A DNA stretch of 64,000 bases from Neptunicoccus sediminis. GTDB lineage: Bacteria > Pseudomonadota > Alphaproteobacteria > Rhodobacterales > Rhodobacteraceae. Positions 47,477-56,476 of this stretch are shown piece by piece. Below the pieces are notes generated by a model. That model was not told the DNA's origin. It made no database searches and saw only the letters and a program-made list of their open reading frames with translations. A program made the position numbers and the translations under genes. The stretch covers positions 466,577 to 530,576 of the forward strand of contig NZ_MDVX01000002.1 of assembly GCF_001719615.1 (NCBI RefSeq), given 5' to 3'. Numbering within the stretch: the first letter of the stretch is position 1; every line of letters begins with the position of its first letter.

Positions 47477-48880
47477 ATGAAGCATTTTCCGATCTTTGTG
47501 AATCTTGTGAACCAGCGGGTTTTGCTGGCAGGCGGCGGTGAAACGGCGGTGGCAAAGCTGCGGCTGATCCTCAAGACGGAAGCCGAGGTTCACGTCTTTG
47601 CGCCGCAAGCGGTAGAGCTGATTGAAAGCTGGGCCAAAGCGGGGCGCATCACCCTGCACCGCCGCAATATGCGGGCGGGCGATGTGGATGGTGCACGTCT
47701 GGTCTATGCAGCGCAAGACGATGATGCAGCGGATGCGCGCGTGGCGGCATTGGGTCGTGCGGGCGGTGCGCTGGTGAACATCGTGGACAATCTGCAAGAC
47801 AGCCAGTTTATCACCCCCGCTATCGTAGACCGCGATCCGGTCACGGTTGCCATCGGCACCGAAGGCGCGGCTCCGGTTCTTGCCCGTCACATCAAGGCAC
47901 AGGTGGAAGAGTCCCTGCCCCCGTCCCTTGGCGCACTTGCCCGTCTCGGTCAGGCGTTTCGCAGCGCAGTTGAGGTTCTTCCCATGGGGCGCAAGCGGCG
48001 GGATTTCTGGTCGCGGTTTTACTTTGAGCGCGGTCCGAAGGCGCTGACCTCCGGCGGCGAACAGGCGGTGCGCACAGAGTTAAAAGACCTGCTGGCGCAG
48101 ACAATCGCGGCCAAACGCAGTGCAGGGCGTGTCGATCTGGTGGGGGCTGGACCGGGGGATGCGGAACTGCTGACCCTGCGGGCACGCAAACTGCTGCACG
48201 AGGCAGACGTTGTGCTGCACGACCAGATGGTCACGAGCGAGATTCTAGAACTGGCGCGGCGCGAAGCCATCGTGGTTGAAACCGGCAAACGGGGCTTTGG
48301 CGAAAGCTGGTCGCAGGCGGACATTAACGATCTGATGATTTCTCATGCGGCGCAGGGCCACCATGTGGTGCGTTTGAAATCCGGTGATCCAGCCATGTTT
48401 GCGCGGCTCGACGAAGAAATGGATGCGCTTGATGCGGCGGGTGTGGACTGGGCGATTGTTCCGGGCATCACGGCAGCGTCGGCGGCGGCTGCGGGGGCTG
48501 GACTGTCCCTGACGCAACGGGGGCGCAATTCTGCGCTCAAGTTCCTGACCGCCCATGATGTGAACGGCTTTGCCGATCAGGACTGGCGCGATCTGGCCAA
48601 ACCGGATGCGGTGGCCGCAGTCTACATGGGCAAGAAAGCCGCGAGCTTCCTGCGCGGGCGTCTGATGATGCACGGCGCAAACGGCGAGACACCTGTGACA
48701 GTTGTCGAAAACGCCTCCCGCGCCAACCAGCGCATTTTACAGGCAACCCTGTTGAGCTTGCCTGAAATCCTCAACGCCTCGGATGTGTCCGGTCCTGCAG
48801 TGATGCTGCTGGGTCTGGCACCACGGGCGGCAGCGCAAGTGGCGCTTGACCTTGATATTGACGAAATGGAGCAAGCCTGA
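47477..48880 (+). CDS. cysG: Siroheme synthase CysG
   Basis: A 467-residue fusion. Residues 1-200 are the precorrin-2 dehydrogenase/ferrochelatase part (FPIFVNLVNQRVLLAGGGETAVAKLRLIL); residues 210-460 are uroporphyrinogen III methyltransferase (GRVDLVGAGPGDAELLTLRARKLLHEADVVLHD, VVRLKSGDPAMFAR, VVPGITAASAAAA-type loop). It makes siroheme for the sulfite reductase encoded two genes on. The ATG at 47477 is preferred over an upstream TTG. A TGATG junction joins it to the next gene. Confidence 0.95.
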   Translation: MKHFPIFVNLVNQRVLLAGGGETAVAKLRLILKTEAEVHVFAPQAVELIESWAKAGRITLHRRNMRAGDVDGARLVYAAQDDDAADARVAALGRAGGALVNIVDNLQDSQFITPAIVDRDPVTVAIGTEGAAPVLARHIKAQVEESLPPSLGALARLGQAFRSAVEVLPMGRKRRDFWSRFYFERGPKALTSGGEQAVRTELKDLLAQTIAAKRSAGRVDLVGAGPGDAELLTLRARKLLHEADVVLHDQMVTSEILELARREAIVVETGKRGFGESWSQADINDLMISHAAQGHHVVRLKSGDPAMFARLDEEMDALDAAGVDWAIVPGITAASAAAAGAGLSLTQRGRNSALKFLTAHDVNGFADQDWRDLAKPDAVAAVYMGKKAASFLRGRLMMHGANGETPVTVVENASRANQRILQATLLSLPEILNASDVSGPAVMLLGLAPRAAAQVALDLDIDEMEQA

Positions 48881-49182
48881 TGGCCAAGAAATTTACCCCG
48901 AAGGTTCTGACCGCAAACCATCTTCTGTCCGGTGACGTGATTTACTGGGACGAGAAAGGCGATTGGGCCGATGCGTTTGAAGATGCGCTTTATCTCGACA
49001 CGGAAAAACTGGCCCATCACGTGCTGACCCTTGCGGAAAAGCAACAGGATGTGATCGTCGGCCCTTATCTGGCAGATGCGGCCCTTGGCCCTGACGATAA
49101 ACCGATGCCGGCCCATTTCCGCGAAACATTCCGGATGACCGGACCCAGCAATTACCACCACGGCAAGCAAGCAGAGGCTTAA
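48880..49182 (+). CDS. DUF2849 protein of the sulfate assimilation operon
   Basis: A 100-residue soluble protein (KVLTANHLLSGDVIYWDEKGDWADAFEDALYL, with a C-terminal FRETFRMTGPSNYHH). DUF2849 genes almost always sit between cysG and the sulfite reductase gene in alphaproteobacteria, which points to a role in sulfite reduction, but the biochemical function is not known. Overlaps cysG by one base and lies 3 bp before cysI. Confidence 0.88.
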   Translation: MAKKFTPKVLTANHLLSGDVIYWDEKGDWADAFEDALYLDTEKLAHHVLTLAEKQQDVIVGPYLADAALGPDDKPMPAHFRETFRMTGPSNYHHGKQAEA

Positions 49183-49185
49183 CCC

Positions 49186-50853
49186 ATGTATTCCTACAGC
49201 CAGTTTGACAAAGATTTCATTGCCGAGCGCAACAAACAGTTCCGCGCACAGGTGGAACGGCGCATCGACGGTTCCCTGACAGAAACCGAATTCAAGCCGC
49301 TGCGCCTGATGAACGGACTGTATCTGCAACTGCACGCCTATATGCTGCGGGTGGCCATTCCCTATGGCACGCTGCGCTCCGCCCAGATGCGCCAGCTGGC
49401 CATGATTGCCGAGAAATTCGACAAGGGCTACGGGCATTTTACCACGCGCCAGAATATCCAGTTCAACTGGCCCAAGCTGCGGGACGTGCCTGATATTCTC
49501 GACGCGCTGGCAGAGGTAGAGATGCACGCGATCCAGACCTCTGGCAACTGTGTGCGCAACGTGACCTCGGATCATTTTGCCGGTGCCGCTGCGGATGAAA
49601 TCGAAGACCCCCGCCCCACAGCCGAACTGCTGCGCCAGTGGTCCACCGACCACCCTGAATTCGCTTTTCTGGGTCGCAAATTCAAGATTGCCGTGGTGGG
49701 CTCTGAAACCGACCGCGCCGTGACCAAATCCCACGACATCGGCTTGCGCATGGTGCGCGGTGCGAATGGCGAGGCCGGTTACGAAGTCATCGTGGGCGGT
49801 GGTCTGGGCCGCACGCCAATGGTGGGCAAGGTCATCCGTGACTTCCTGCCAGCCGAAGACCTGCTGCCCTATGTGGAAAGCATCCTTCAGGTCTATAACC
49901 GTCTGGGGCGGCGCGATAACAAATATAAGGCGCGGATCAAGATCACCGTGCATGAAAACGGGCTGGACGTGATCCGCGACGAGGTGGAAAAAGCCTTTGT
50001 CCTGCAACGGCAGGCTTTTGGCGGCTACGATCAGGAGCTTTACGCGTCGATCAAGGAAGCCTTTGCGCCGCCTGCCTTTATCGACGCGCCACTGGATGCG
50101 TTTTACGCCGCACAGAATGCTGATGCGTCTTTCCGCTCTTTTGTGGATACCAATCTGGCCGAACACAAGAATCCCGATTACGCCATCGTGACCATTTCGA
50201 CCAAGGCCCACGGCAAGACGCCGGGCGATGCGACTGCGGAGCAGATGCGCGTGATGGCGGATCTGGCCGAAACCTACGGCCACGACGAATTGCGCATCAG
50301 CCACGAGCAGAACGTGATCCTGCCCCATGTGCATAAATCGCACCTGCCCGAAATCTACGCCCGTCTGCGCGAAGCCGGACTTGCCACAGCGAATATCGGG
50401 CTGATTTCCGACATTATCGCCTGCCCCGGCATGGACTACTGTGCGCTGGCGACTGCCCGTTCCATTCCTGTGGCCCAACAGATCGCCACACGGTTTGACG
50501 AGCTGAAGCTGGAGCATGACATCGGTGCGCTGAAGATCAAGATTTCAGGCTGCATTAACGCCTGTGGCCACCACCACGTGGGGCACATCGGCATTCTGGG
50601 TCTGGATCGGGCCGGTGTTGAAAATTACCAGATCACGCTTGGCGGGGATCACACGGAAACCGCTGCAATCGGGGAACGGGCCGGACCGGGGTTCGCCTAT
50701 GACGAGATCGTTCCCGCCATCGAGCGCCTGATTTACGGGTATCTCGACCTACGCAGCAGCGCCGATGAGACCTTTCTCGAAACTTACCGCCGTTTGGGGG
50801 CCGCACCGTTCAAGGCTGTGCTTTATCCCGCCGAACAAATCGCAGCCGAATAG
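49186..50853 (+). CDS. cysI: Nitrite/sulfite reductase (sulfite reductase hemoprotein)
   Basis: A 555-residue siroheme and 4Fe-4S enzyme reducing sulfite to sulfide. Two ferredoxin-like half domains flank the hemoprotein domains (QLAMIAEKFDKGYGHFTTRQNIQFNW, TSGNCVRNVTSDHFAG). The cluster/siroheme ligands are in CPGMDYCALA and ISGCINACGHHHVGHIGILG. The cysG and APS reductase neighbours fix the substrate as sulfite rather than nitrite. Confidence 0.93.
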   Translation: MYSYSQFDKDFIAERNKQFRAQVERRIDGSLTETEFKPLRLMNGLYLQLHAYMLRVAIPYGTLRSAQMRQLAMIAEKFDKGYGHFTTRQNIQFNWPKLRDVPDILDALAEVEMHAIQTSGNCVRNVTSDHFAGAAADEIEDPRPTAELLRQWSTDHPEFAFLGRKFKIAVVGSETDRAVTKSHDIGLRMVRGANGEAGYEVIVGGGLGRTPMVGKVIRDFLPAEDLLPYVESILQVYNRLGRRDNKYKARIKITVHENGLDVIRDEVEKAFVLQRQAFGGYDQELYASIKEAFAPPAFIDAPLDAFYAAQNADASFRSFVDTNLAEHKNPDYAIVTISTKAHGKTPGDATAEQMRVMADLAETYGHDELRISHEQNVILPHVHKSHLPEIYARLREAGLATANIGLISDIIACPGMDYCALATARSIPVAQQIATRFDELKLEHDIGALKIKISGCINACGHHHVGHIGILGLDRAGVENYQITLGGDHTETAAIGERAGPGFAYDEIVPAIERLIYGYLDLRSSADETFLETYRRLGAAPFKAVLYPAEQIAAE

Positions 50854-50865
50854 GAGCCACGTGCC

Positions 50866-51603
50866 ATGCCATTAGAAGCCGCTTATCTGACTGTTCCCGA
50901 ACGTGTAGAGATGCTGAACTCCAGCTATCGCCACCACGCTGCAATCCCTGTGCTGACAGAGGCGTTGAACGATCCTTTGCTCGGAAACGTGGCGTTGGTG
51001 TCCTCTTTCGGGGCGGAATCGGTTGTTCTGTTGCATATGGTTGCCACCATCAAACCGAATACGCCGGTGGTGATGATCGACACGGAAATGTTGTTTCCCG
51101 AAACGCTCGACTATCAGGCAGAAGTGGCGGAAAAGCTGGGGTTGACCAATATGCGTATCGTGCGGGCGGATGCTGCGGCTCTCGCTGCGGCGGATCCTGA
51201 CGGAACCCTGCACCAGACAGCGCCCGATGCCTGCTGTGCCCTGCGCAAGACCGAACCCTTGCAACAGGCACTGGGCGATTATGACGCATGGATTACAGGG
51301 CGCAAACGGTTCCAAAGCGGGCAGCGTGCGGTATTGGACCTGTTTGAAAGCGAAGACGACATCCGCATCAAGATCAACCCGCTGGCCCACTGGCGCCAGC
51401 AGGATCTGATCGCCTATATGGAAAACAATGCCCTGCCCCGCCATCCGCTGGTGGCCAAAGGCTATCCGTCGATCGGCTGTGCGCCGTGCACCACGCCGGT
51501 CGGCCGTAATGAAGATCCCCGCTCGGGCCGCTGGCGCGGGCAGGACAAGGTCGAATGTGGCATCCACTTCGGCGCAGATGGCAAGATCGTCAGAGGAGCC
51601 TGA
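50866..51603 (+). CDS. cysH: Adenylyl-sulfate/phosphoadenylyl-sulfate reductase
   Basis: A 245-residue thioredoxin-dependent reductase releasing sulfite from APS or PAPS. The presence of the CC...CxxC pairs (DACCALRKTEPL and IGCAPCTTPVG) indicates a 4Fe-4S cluster, as in APS-type enzymes; the C-terminal ECGIHFG is the catalytic cysteine motif. SSFGAESVVLLHM is the nucleotide-binding loop. 12 bp after cysI and 3 bp before the DUF934 gene. Confidence 0.94.
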   Translation: MPLEAAYLTVPERVEMLNSSYRHHAAIPVLTEALNDPLLGNVALVSSFGAESVVLLHMVATIKPNTPVVMIDTEMLFPETLDYQAEVAEKLGLTNMRIVRADAAALAAADPDGTLHQTAPDACCALRKTEPLQQALGDYDAWITGRKRFQSGQRAVLDLFESEDDIRIKINPLAHWRQQDLIAYMENNALPRHPLVAKGYPSIGCAPCTTPVGRNEDPRSGRWRGQDKVECGIHFGADGKIVRGA

Positions 51604-51606
51604 GAC

Positions 51607-52044
51607 ATGACACATACCGTACTTATTCAGGACAGCGGCTTTGTTCAGGACGACTGGACAGGCCCGCTGCTCGACTGGGATGTGGCGACACAGGGCGGCG
51701 CGGAACCCAAGCGCGGTTACGGGCTGGATGTGCCCAATACCGTGACGGCTGAACAGTTGCAGCCGTATTTTGAGACCGTGGGTATGATCCGCATCTTCTT
51801 TCCAAACGCCCATGACGGGCGCGGCTTCACCATTGCCCGCACTGCGCGTCTGCTCGGCTATAAGGGACGGTTGCGCGCCTATGGCCATGTGATCGCGGAT
51901 CAATACGCTATGGCGCGGCGTGTAGGCTTTGACGAGGTGGAAATCGAACAGAGCATTGCCAACCGCCAGCCCGAAGACCAGTGGCTTGCCCGCGCCAACT
52001 GGACCGAACACCGCTACCTAAACAGGTTGCAAAAATCAGCATAA
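51607..52044 (+). CDS. DUF934 family protein
   Basis: A 145-residue soluble protein with IRIFFPNAHDGRGFTIARTARLLGYKGRLRAYGHVIADQYAMARRVGFDEVEI, diagnostic of DUF934. It regularly follows cysH in alphaproteobacteria and is thought to take part in sulfite reduction, perhaps as an electron-transfer or assembly partner; direct proof is not known to me. Confidence 0.9.
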   Translation: MTHTVLIQDSGFVQDDWTGPLLDWDVATQGGAEPKRGYGLDVPNTVTAEQLQPYFETVGMIRIFFPNAHDGRGFTIARTARLLGYKGRLRAYGHVIADQYAMARRVGFDEVEIEQSIANRQPEDQWLARANWTEHRYLNRLQKSA

Positions 52045-52087
52045 TTGTTATTACACTAACAATTGACCTTTCGACAGGAATACGACA

Positions 52088-52924
52088 ATGACGGATCAGA
52101 ATCCTATTACCACGACCGAGGCCAAGCCTGTGCCAGTTCTTCCCGACGCCCAAACCGTCACCAAAGTTACCCATTACACCGAACAACTGTTCTCGTTTCG
52201 TGTGACCCGTCCGGCCAGCCTGCGCTTTCGCTCGGGCGAGTTTGTGATGATCGGACTGATGGGCGATCCCGATCCGAAAACCGGCAAGCAGAAACCCCTG
52301 CTGCGGGCCTATTCCATCGCCTCGCCCAGCTGGGACGACGAGCTGGAGTTCTATTCGATTAAGGTGCAGGACGGTCCGCTGACGTCCAAACTGCAGAACA
52401 TTCAGGTTGGCGACGAAGTGATCGTGCGCCCCAAACCTGTCGGCACGCTGGTTCTGGATGCGCTGCTGCCTGCCAAACGGATGTATTTCATCGCTACAGG
52501 CACCGGCATCGCACCGTTCGCCTCGCTGATCCGTGATCCCGACCTGTATGAACGCTATGACGAAGTGATCCTTTGCCACACCTGCCGCGAAACGGCCGAC
52601 CTGAAATACGGTGCCGATCTGGTGGCCTCTCTGTCTGACGACCCGCTGATTGGCGAAGTTGTGGGCGACAAGCTGAAGTATTTCCCGACCACTACACAAG
52701 AACCCAGCGCACGTATGGGCCGGATCACCCATTTGTTGAAAGACGGGGAAGTGGCCAAGGAATTCGGCCTGCCCCCGCTCAACCCTGAAACCGACCGTTT
52801 GATGGTCTGTGGTTCTATGGGACTGAATGTGGACATCAAAGCCATCTGCGAGTCCGCAGGCATGACCGAAGGCTCCAACAGCCAGCCTGCCGATTTTGTA
52901 GTCGAAAAAGCCTTCGTCGGCTAA
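52088..52924 (+). CDS. fpr: Ferredoxin-NADP reductase
   Basis: A 278-residue flavoprotein with an FAD-binding barrel (LRAYSIASPSWDDELEFYSIKV) and an NADP-binding domain (YFIATGTGIAPFASLIRD, LMVCGSMGLNVD). It would supply reduced ferredoxin to the sulfite reductase. It ends the operon and has a terminator 27 bp later. Confidence 0.94.
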   Translation: MTDQNPITTTEAKPVPVLPDAQTVTKVTHYTEQLFSFRVTRPASLRFRSGEFVMIGLMGDPDPKTGKQKPLLRAYSIASPSWDDELEFYSIKVQDGPLTSKLQNIQVGDEVIVRPKPVGTLVLDALLPAKRMYFIATGTGIAPFASLIRDPDLYERYDEVILCHTCRETADLKYGADLVASLSDDPLIGEVVGDKLKYFPTTTQEPSARMGRITHLLKDGEVAKEFGLPPLNPETDRLMVCGSMGLNVDIKAICESAGMTEGSNSQPADFVVEKAFVG

Positions 52925-52950
52925 GCGACCTCCAAGTTACATCACAATCG

Positions 52951-52977
52951 AAAGCCTCCGGACACGGGGGCTTTTTT
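52951..52977 (+). terminator. Terminator after fpr
   Basis: AAAGCCTCC and GGGGGCTTT form a 9-bp stem (one T-G pair) around GGACAC, with a run of six T. It closes the cysG-fpr operon. Confidence 0.9.
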
Positions 52978-53347
52978 CGTTTTCAGGTCCGAAATGGCGG
53001 GGCGGGCAGCCTGAAGGGGTTGTCATAAATCCTGTCACAAAGCGAAAAGTGCCGTGCGCCTGTTTTGGCCGGCGCTGCGCTACCAGATGGCAAAACGATG
53101 CGGGTCTGGAAAAATATACCTCAAGTTAAATTTATTTAATTCAACGCTTTATACGCGATCAACCTTATTGCACGGGCGGGCGGAACGGGGCAAACCTTCC
53201 CCCAGTGGAATGTTACAACAGCTAAACTACCTGTTATACACATCCATGTGAGTAGCTATTGATCGAAACTCGCAGCTACCCTCAACCTATCGCACTCCCT
53301 TAATTAAAGCGGTGCGCCAACAAGTTTACGACAGAGAGGAACACACA
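52978..53347. other. Non-coding leader region upstream of the bufferin cluster
   Basis: About 370 bases without a convincing gene; a 65-codon frame at 53054 lacks a ribosome binding site and any family. Bases 53110-53160 and 53200-53260 are AT-rich. The likely promoter is listed separately. A leader of about 100 nt would precede the precursor gene. Confidence 0.5.
53213..53240 (+). promoter_or_regulatory. Candidate promoter of the bufferin operon
   Basis: TTACAA (53213-53218) and TATACA (53235-53240) are spaced 16 bp. The boxes are flanked by two TGTTA repeats (53211 and 53232). Bufferin clusters elsewhere are controlled by ECF sigma factors or metal regulators, for which I see no clear site. 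Confidence 0.3.
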
Positions 53348-53650
53348 ATGTCCAAATCCATGAAATCGCTGGCCGTTGCATCTGCCGTCGCAGCGGCAGT
53401 TGTCTCCCACGCGAATACTGCCTCTGCGCAGTCCAAGGAAAAATGTTACGGCGTTTCGCTGGCCGGTCAAAACGGCTGCGCGGCAGGTCCGGGCACATCC
53501 TGTGCCGGTACATCCACAGTGGATTACCAAGGCAACGCATGGTCGCTGGTCGATGCTGGCACCTGCACAGAAATTAAACTGCCCGAAATGGCAGACGGCA
53601 CAGCCCGCAGCGGTTCGACCGAAGCATTGGAGCGTGATCTGCCAAGCTGA
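53348..53650 (+). CDS. bufA1: Bufferin-type RiPP precursor (DUF2282)
   Basis: A 100-residue precursor peptide. A long secretion signal ends at ANTASA (about residue 27); the mature part opens with QSKEKCYGV, a hallmark of DUF2282. Four cysteines, Cys33, Cys44, Cys52 and Cys73, lie in [20 protein letters not shown] and GTCTEI. In characterised bufferins the MNIO enzyme converts such cysteines to heterocycles that bind copper, buffering it in the periplasm. The RBS is AGAGAGGA. The gene symbol follows the bufferin naming and is based on cluster content. Confidence 0.9.
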   Translation: MSKSMKSLAVASAVAAAVVSHANTASAQSKEKCYGVSLAGQNGCAAGPGTSCAGTSTVDYQGNAWSLVDAGTCTEIKLPEMADGTARSGSTEALERDLPS

Positions 53651-53736
53651 TCTCAGCCGACACACTACGGGTGCCGGCCGCAGATATGGCCGGCACCCCC
53701 TTAACCCGCCACCCGCAGCTTCAGGGAGTTTTCACA

Positions 53737-54609
53737 ATGCTGGACGCACAGCCAAAAAGACCGGAAAAGGTGCCAAACCGCGCCGGAGTTGGTTTCAAGG
53801 CGCAACATCTGGACGGCATTTTGAAAGACCCCGACAGCATCGGCTGGATTGAAATCCACGCTGAGAATTACATGGGGGACGGCGGCCGCCCGATTGCACA
53901 ATTGCGCCACCTGAGAGAGCAATTTCCCGTTTCTTGTCATGGAGTTGGCCTGTCGATCGGGGCGGAAGTTCCGCTTGATCGGGACCATCTGGCGCGCCTC
54001 AAAAAGCTGGTGAACTGGTTGGAGCCCGGCCTGTTTTCCGAACATCTCGCATGGTCCACCCATGACAGCCATTTCCTGAACGACCTGCTGCCCGTGCCCT
54101 ACACACATGCCACTGTGGACCGCGTTGTAGCGCATATCAATCAGGTTCAGGACACGGTTGGACGGCAGATGCTGCTGGAAAACCCCTCGACCTACATAGC
54201 ATTCGAGGAAAGCGACCGTTCTGAAATCGACTTTCTGCGCGAAGTGTCCGAGCGCTCCGGTTGTGGCCTGTTGCTTGACGTGAACAACGTCTTTGTCTCT
54301 GCAACTAACCAGAATTATTCGCCCCAAGCCTACATCGACGCCTTCCCAACCGAACGGGTCGGTGAACTACACCTTGGCGGCCATGAACAAGACGCCGATG
54401 ACTTCGGCGCGACCCTGCTGATTGACAGTCATTCCCGCCCTGTGGTCGATCCTGTTTGGGCGCTCTATGAATACACACTGGCCAAGGCTGGTCCCTGCCC
54501 GACCCTGATCGAGTGGGACAATGACATTCCCGAATGGGACGTGCTGGCACGTGAGGCCGCCCGCGCCGACCAGTTGCTCTCTGCCGTTCCGGCAGCACAG
54601 GCAAGCTGA
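53737..54609 (+). CDS. bufB: DUF692/MNIO peptide-modifying enzyme
   Basis: A 290-residue TIM-barrel enzyme of the multinuclear non-heme iron-dependent oxidase family (as in MbnB, HvfB). Likely metal ligands: His24 (AQHLDG), Glu43 (HAENYM), His68 (CHGVGL), His103 (SEHLAWS), Glu148 (LENPSTY), Asp181/Asn184 (LLLDVNNVF), His212 and His216 (GELHLGGHEQ), plus WDNDIPEWD. Start MLDAQPKRP has AGGGAG upstream; an upstream GTG frame is dismissed. TGATG junction with the next gene. Confidence 0.93.
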   Translation: MLDAQPKRPEKVPNRAGVGFKAQHLDGILKDPDSIGWIEIHAENYMGDGGRPIAQLRHLREQFPVSCHGVGLSIGAEVPLDRDHLARLKKLVNWLEPGLFSEHLAWSTHDSHFLNDLLPVPYTHATVDRVVAHINQVQDTVGRQMLLENPSTYIAFEESDRSEIDFLREVSERSGCGLLLDVNNVFVSATNQNYSPQAYIDAFPTERVGELHLGGHEQDADDFGATLLIDSHSRPVVDPVWALYEYTLAKAGPCPTLIEWDNDIPEWDVLAREAARADQLLSAVPAAQAS

Positions 54610-55355
54610 TGGCCGTGCAATCCCAGTTCGCACAGGCGCTGCTTGATCCGGCGCACCCCGTACCGGACGGGGTGGTTGATCCGTCGGGCCGTCCTGCGGG
54701 AAAGCGGTTCAACGTCTATCGCAACAATGTGGTGGTTAGCCTGCTTGATGCGATGGAGACTGCTTTTCCGGTGATCCGCAAACTGATCGGGACTGAAAAC
54801 TTTCGCAATCTGGCTGGGCTTTATGTGCGCCAGCACCCGCCAAAATCGCCGCTTCTGATGTTCTATGGCACTGATTTTCCGGCATTTCTGGACGGTTTCA
54901 CGCCGCTGGCCCATGTGCCCTATCTGGCGGATGTGGCGCGGCTGGAACTGGCACGGCGCAGCGCCTATCACGCCGCAGATGCAACGCCTGTGCCCGCTGA
55001 TGCGCTGTCCCAGATCGCCCCTGCCAGGTTGATGCACCTGCGCTTTACACTTGCGCCTGCCCTACAAATTGTCCCGAGCCCCTATCCCGTGGTGGCCCTC
55101 TGGGACTATAACATGACGCCTGACGCGCCCCAGCCACCGGCCGAGGCCCAGACCGCCCTTATTACCCGACCCGCATTTGATTTGCACATGCAGGTCATCC
55201 CCCCCGCAGTGGCTGCCTTTCTTGGCGCCTTGCGACAGGGGAACCCCCTCGACACCGCTTTCGACACCGCCAGCGCCCTTGATGGCGCCTTCGATCTTAC
55301 CGCCGGGATTGTGCTTCTACTGCAATCCGAGCTGATCGTTGAAATACACCTGTAA
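54609..55355 (+). CDS. bufC: DUF2063 partner protein (BufC/HvfC type)
   Basis: A 248-residue protein. The N-terminal half has the DUF2063 pattern (QFAQALLDPAHPVPDGVVDPSGRPAGKRFNVYRNNVVVSLLDAMETAFPVIRKLIG, LYVRQHPPKSPLLMFYG, FPAFLDGF); the C-terminal half is a beta-rich peptide-binding-like domain ending in LLLQSELIVEI. These proteins bind the precursor and present it to the MNIO enzyme. It overlaps bufB by one base. Confidence 0.9.
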   Translation: MAVQSQFAQALLDPAHPVPDGVVDPSGRPAGKRFNVYRNNVVVSLLDAMETAFPVIRKLIGTENFRNLAGLYVRQHPPKSPLLMFYGTDFPAFLDGFTPLAHVPYLADVARLELARRSAYHAADATPVPADALSQIAPARLMHLRFTLAPALQIVPSPYPVVALWDYNMTPDAPQPPAEAQTALITRPAFDLHMQVIPPAVAAFLGALRQGNPLDTAFDTASALDGAFDLTAGIVLLLQSELIVEIHL

Positions 55356-55365
55356 AGGAAATTCA

Positions 55366-55959
55366 ATGTCTGCAGTTCTTCTCCGCTATCATTCCCTCTT
55401 GGACTCCGCTCTACGCAGAGTGGAGGACTGGCTGTTGCCCACACTTGCAAGGTTTGTCTTTGCCGCAGTGCTGCTGTGGTACTTCTGGCAATCCGCCTTT
55501 ACCAAAACCGGGGACGGACTATTGGGATTTTTGTCCCCGACAGAGAACGCTTACATCCAGATCTTCCCCAAAAGGTTTGAGGCAGCGGGCTATGACATTA
55601 CCCAGATGGGCACCTTTGAATGGCTGGTTGCAGTGGCCGGGACCAGCGCAGAAATCCTGCTGCCGTTTCTGATCCTGATCGGGTTGTTCACCCGTCTGGC
55701 CGCCCTTGGCATGGTGGTTTTCGTGACGGTGCAAACGCTCGTCGATGTTTACGGGCACGACATCGCAGGCAAGACGCTGGGCACGTGGTTTGACGGCCCC
55801 TCTGACAGCTTGATCCTTGACCAGCGGCTGATGTGGCTGTTGCTCTTTGCGGTATTGATCACCAAAGGTGCCGGTCCGCTGTCCATCGACCGGCTGTTGC
55901 TGCAAGTCACGAAGCCGAAAGATATTTCTCCTGAACTGCCTTCGTCCAGCCGAGCGTGA
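55366..55959 (+). CDS. DoxX family membrane protein of the bufferin cluster
   Basis: A 197-residue integral membrane protein with four to five helices (FVFAAVLLWYFWQSAFTKT, EWLVAVAGTSAEILLPFLILIGLF, LAALGMVVFVTVQTLVDVYG, LMWLLLFAVLITKGAGPLS). DoxX proteins are regular fourth members of bufferin clusters (HvfD type). Its role may be redox or handling of the peptide. Ribosome binding site AAAGGAAA. The 3' end overlaps the convergent ArsC-like gene by 53 bp. Confidence 0.9.
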   Translation: MSAVLLRYHSLLDSALRRVEDWLLPTLARFVFAAVLLWYFWQSAFTKTGDGLLGFLSPTENAYIQIFPKRFEAAGYDITQMGTFEWLVAVAGTSAEILLPFLILIGLFTRLAALGMVVFVTVQTLVDVYGHDIAGKTLGTWFDGPSDSLILDQRLMWLLLFAVLITKGAGPLSIDRLLLQVTKPKDISPELPSSSRA

Positions 55960-56239
55960 GCACGCCCTCCGCTTCAATTACCGGACGTTTCATCAGCGTT
56001 GGATGGGCGGCCAGCAGGTCCAGCGGATCGCGCCCGCGCTCAGCCTCGTCCAATCCCCGCCATGTGGTAGAGCGGGTGTTCAGCAGATCCGACCCGAAGG
56101 CCTGATAGAATCGCGCAAGATCTGCCGCTGCAATTCCATCGGCCCGCACATCCACATAGACCGGTTCAAACCCCGCCCCTTGCAATGCCTTCAGCGCCTT
56201 GCGACAGGTGTCGCAGGTTTTCAATCCGTAAAATCTCAT
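55907..56239 (-). CDS. ArsC/Spx-like thioredoxin-fold protein
   Basis: A 110-residue protein of the ArsC/YffB type with the redox-like motif FYGLKTCDTCRKAL at the N-terminus and LMKRPVIEAEGVLTLGW. YffB members bind glutathione but have no proven arsenate reductase activity. The start MRFYGLKTC is preferred; an upstream GTG/TTG frame is not. It shares a divergent region with cspA. Confidence 0.88.
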   Translation of the reverse strand: MRFYGLKTCDTCRKALKALQGAGFEPVYVDVRADGIAAADLARFYQAFGSDLLNTRSTTWRGLDEAERGRDPLDLLAAHPTLMKRPVIEAEGVLTLGWTKAVQEKYLSAS

Positions 56240-56476
56240 GGCAAATTCCCCGTGTTTACGGGCTTTTTCTATCGCTTCGGCACAATTTCGCAACCTGCGG
56301 ACATCATAAAACCTTCACTTGCAAAAAATAAAAGGGTGAGTCATAGATTCTGGTGTGAGGTTCATCTTTATACGATCCGCTCCTTCTTTGATGTAGCAGA
56401 CGCGACCTAAGACCCTGAGCTACACCATCAGCCGCAGCACAGTGCGGGCGGCGAAAAACGATAGGAGCGCCACGTT

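Noticed and set aside
48622..50517. A 631-codon minus-strand frame opposite cysG and cysI
   Set aside because: It is a shadow of high-GC codon use; composition (many His, Gly, Gln) and lack of any motif show it is not real.
53054..53251. A 65-codon frame upstream of the bufferin genes
   Set aside because: No ribosome binding site, no family features, and it covers the likely promoter.
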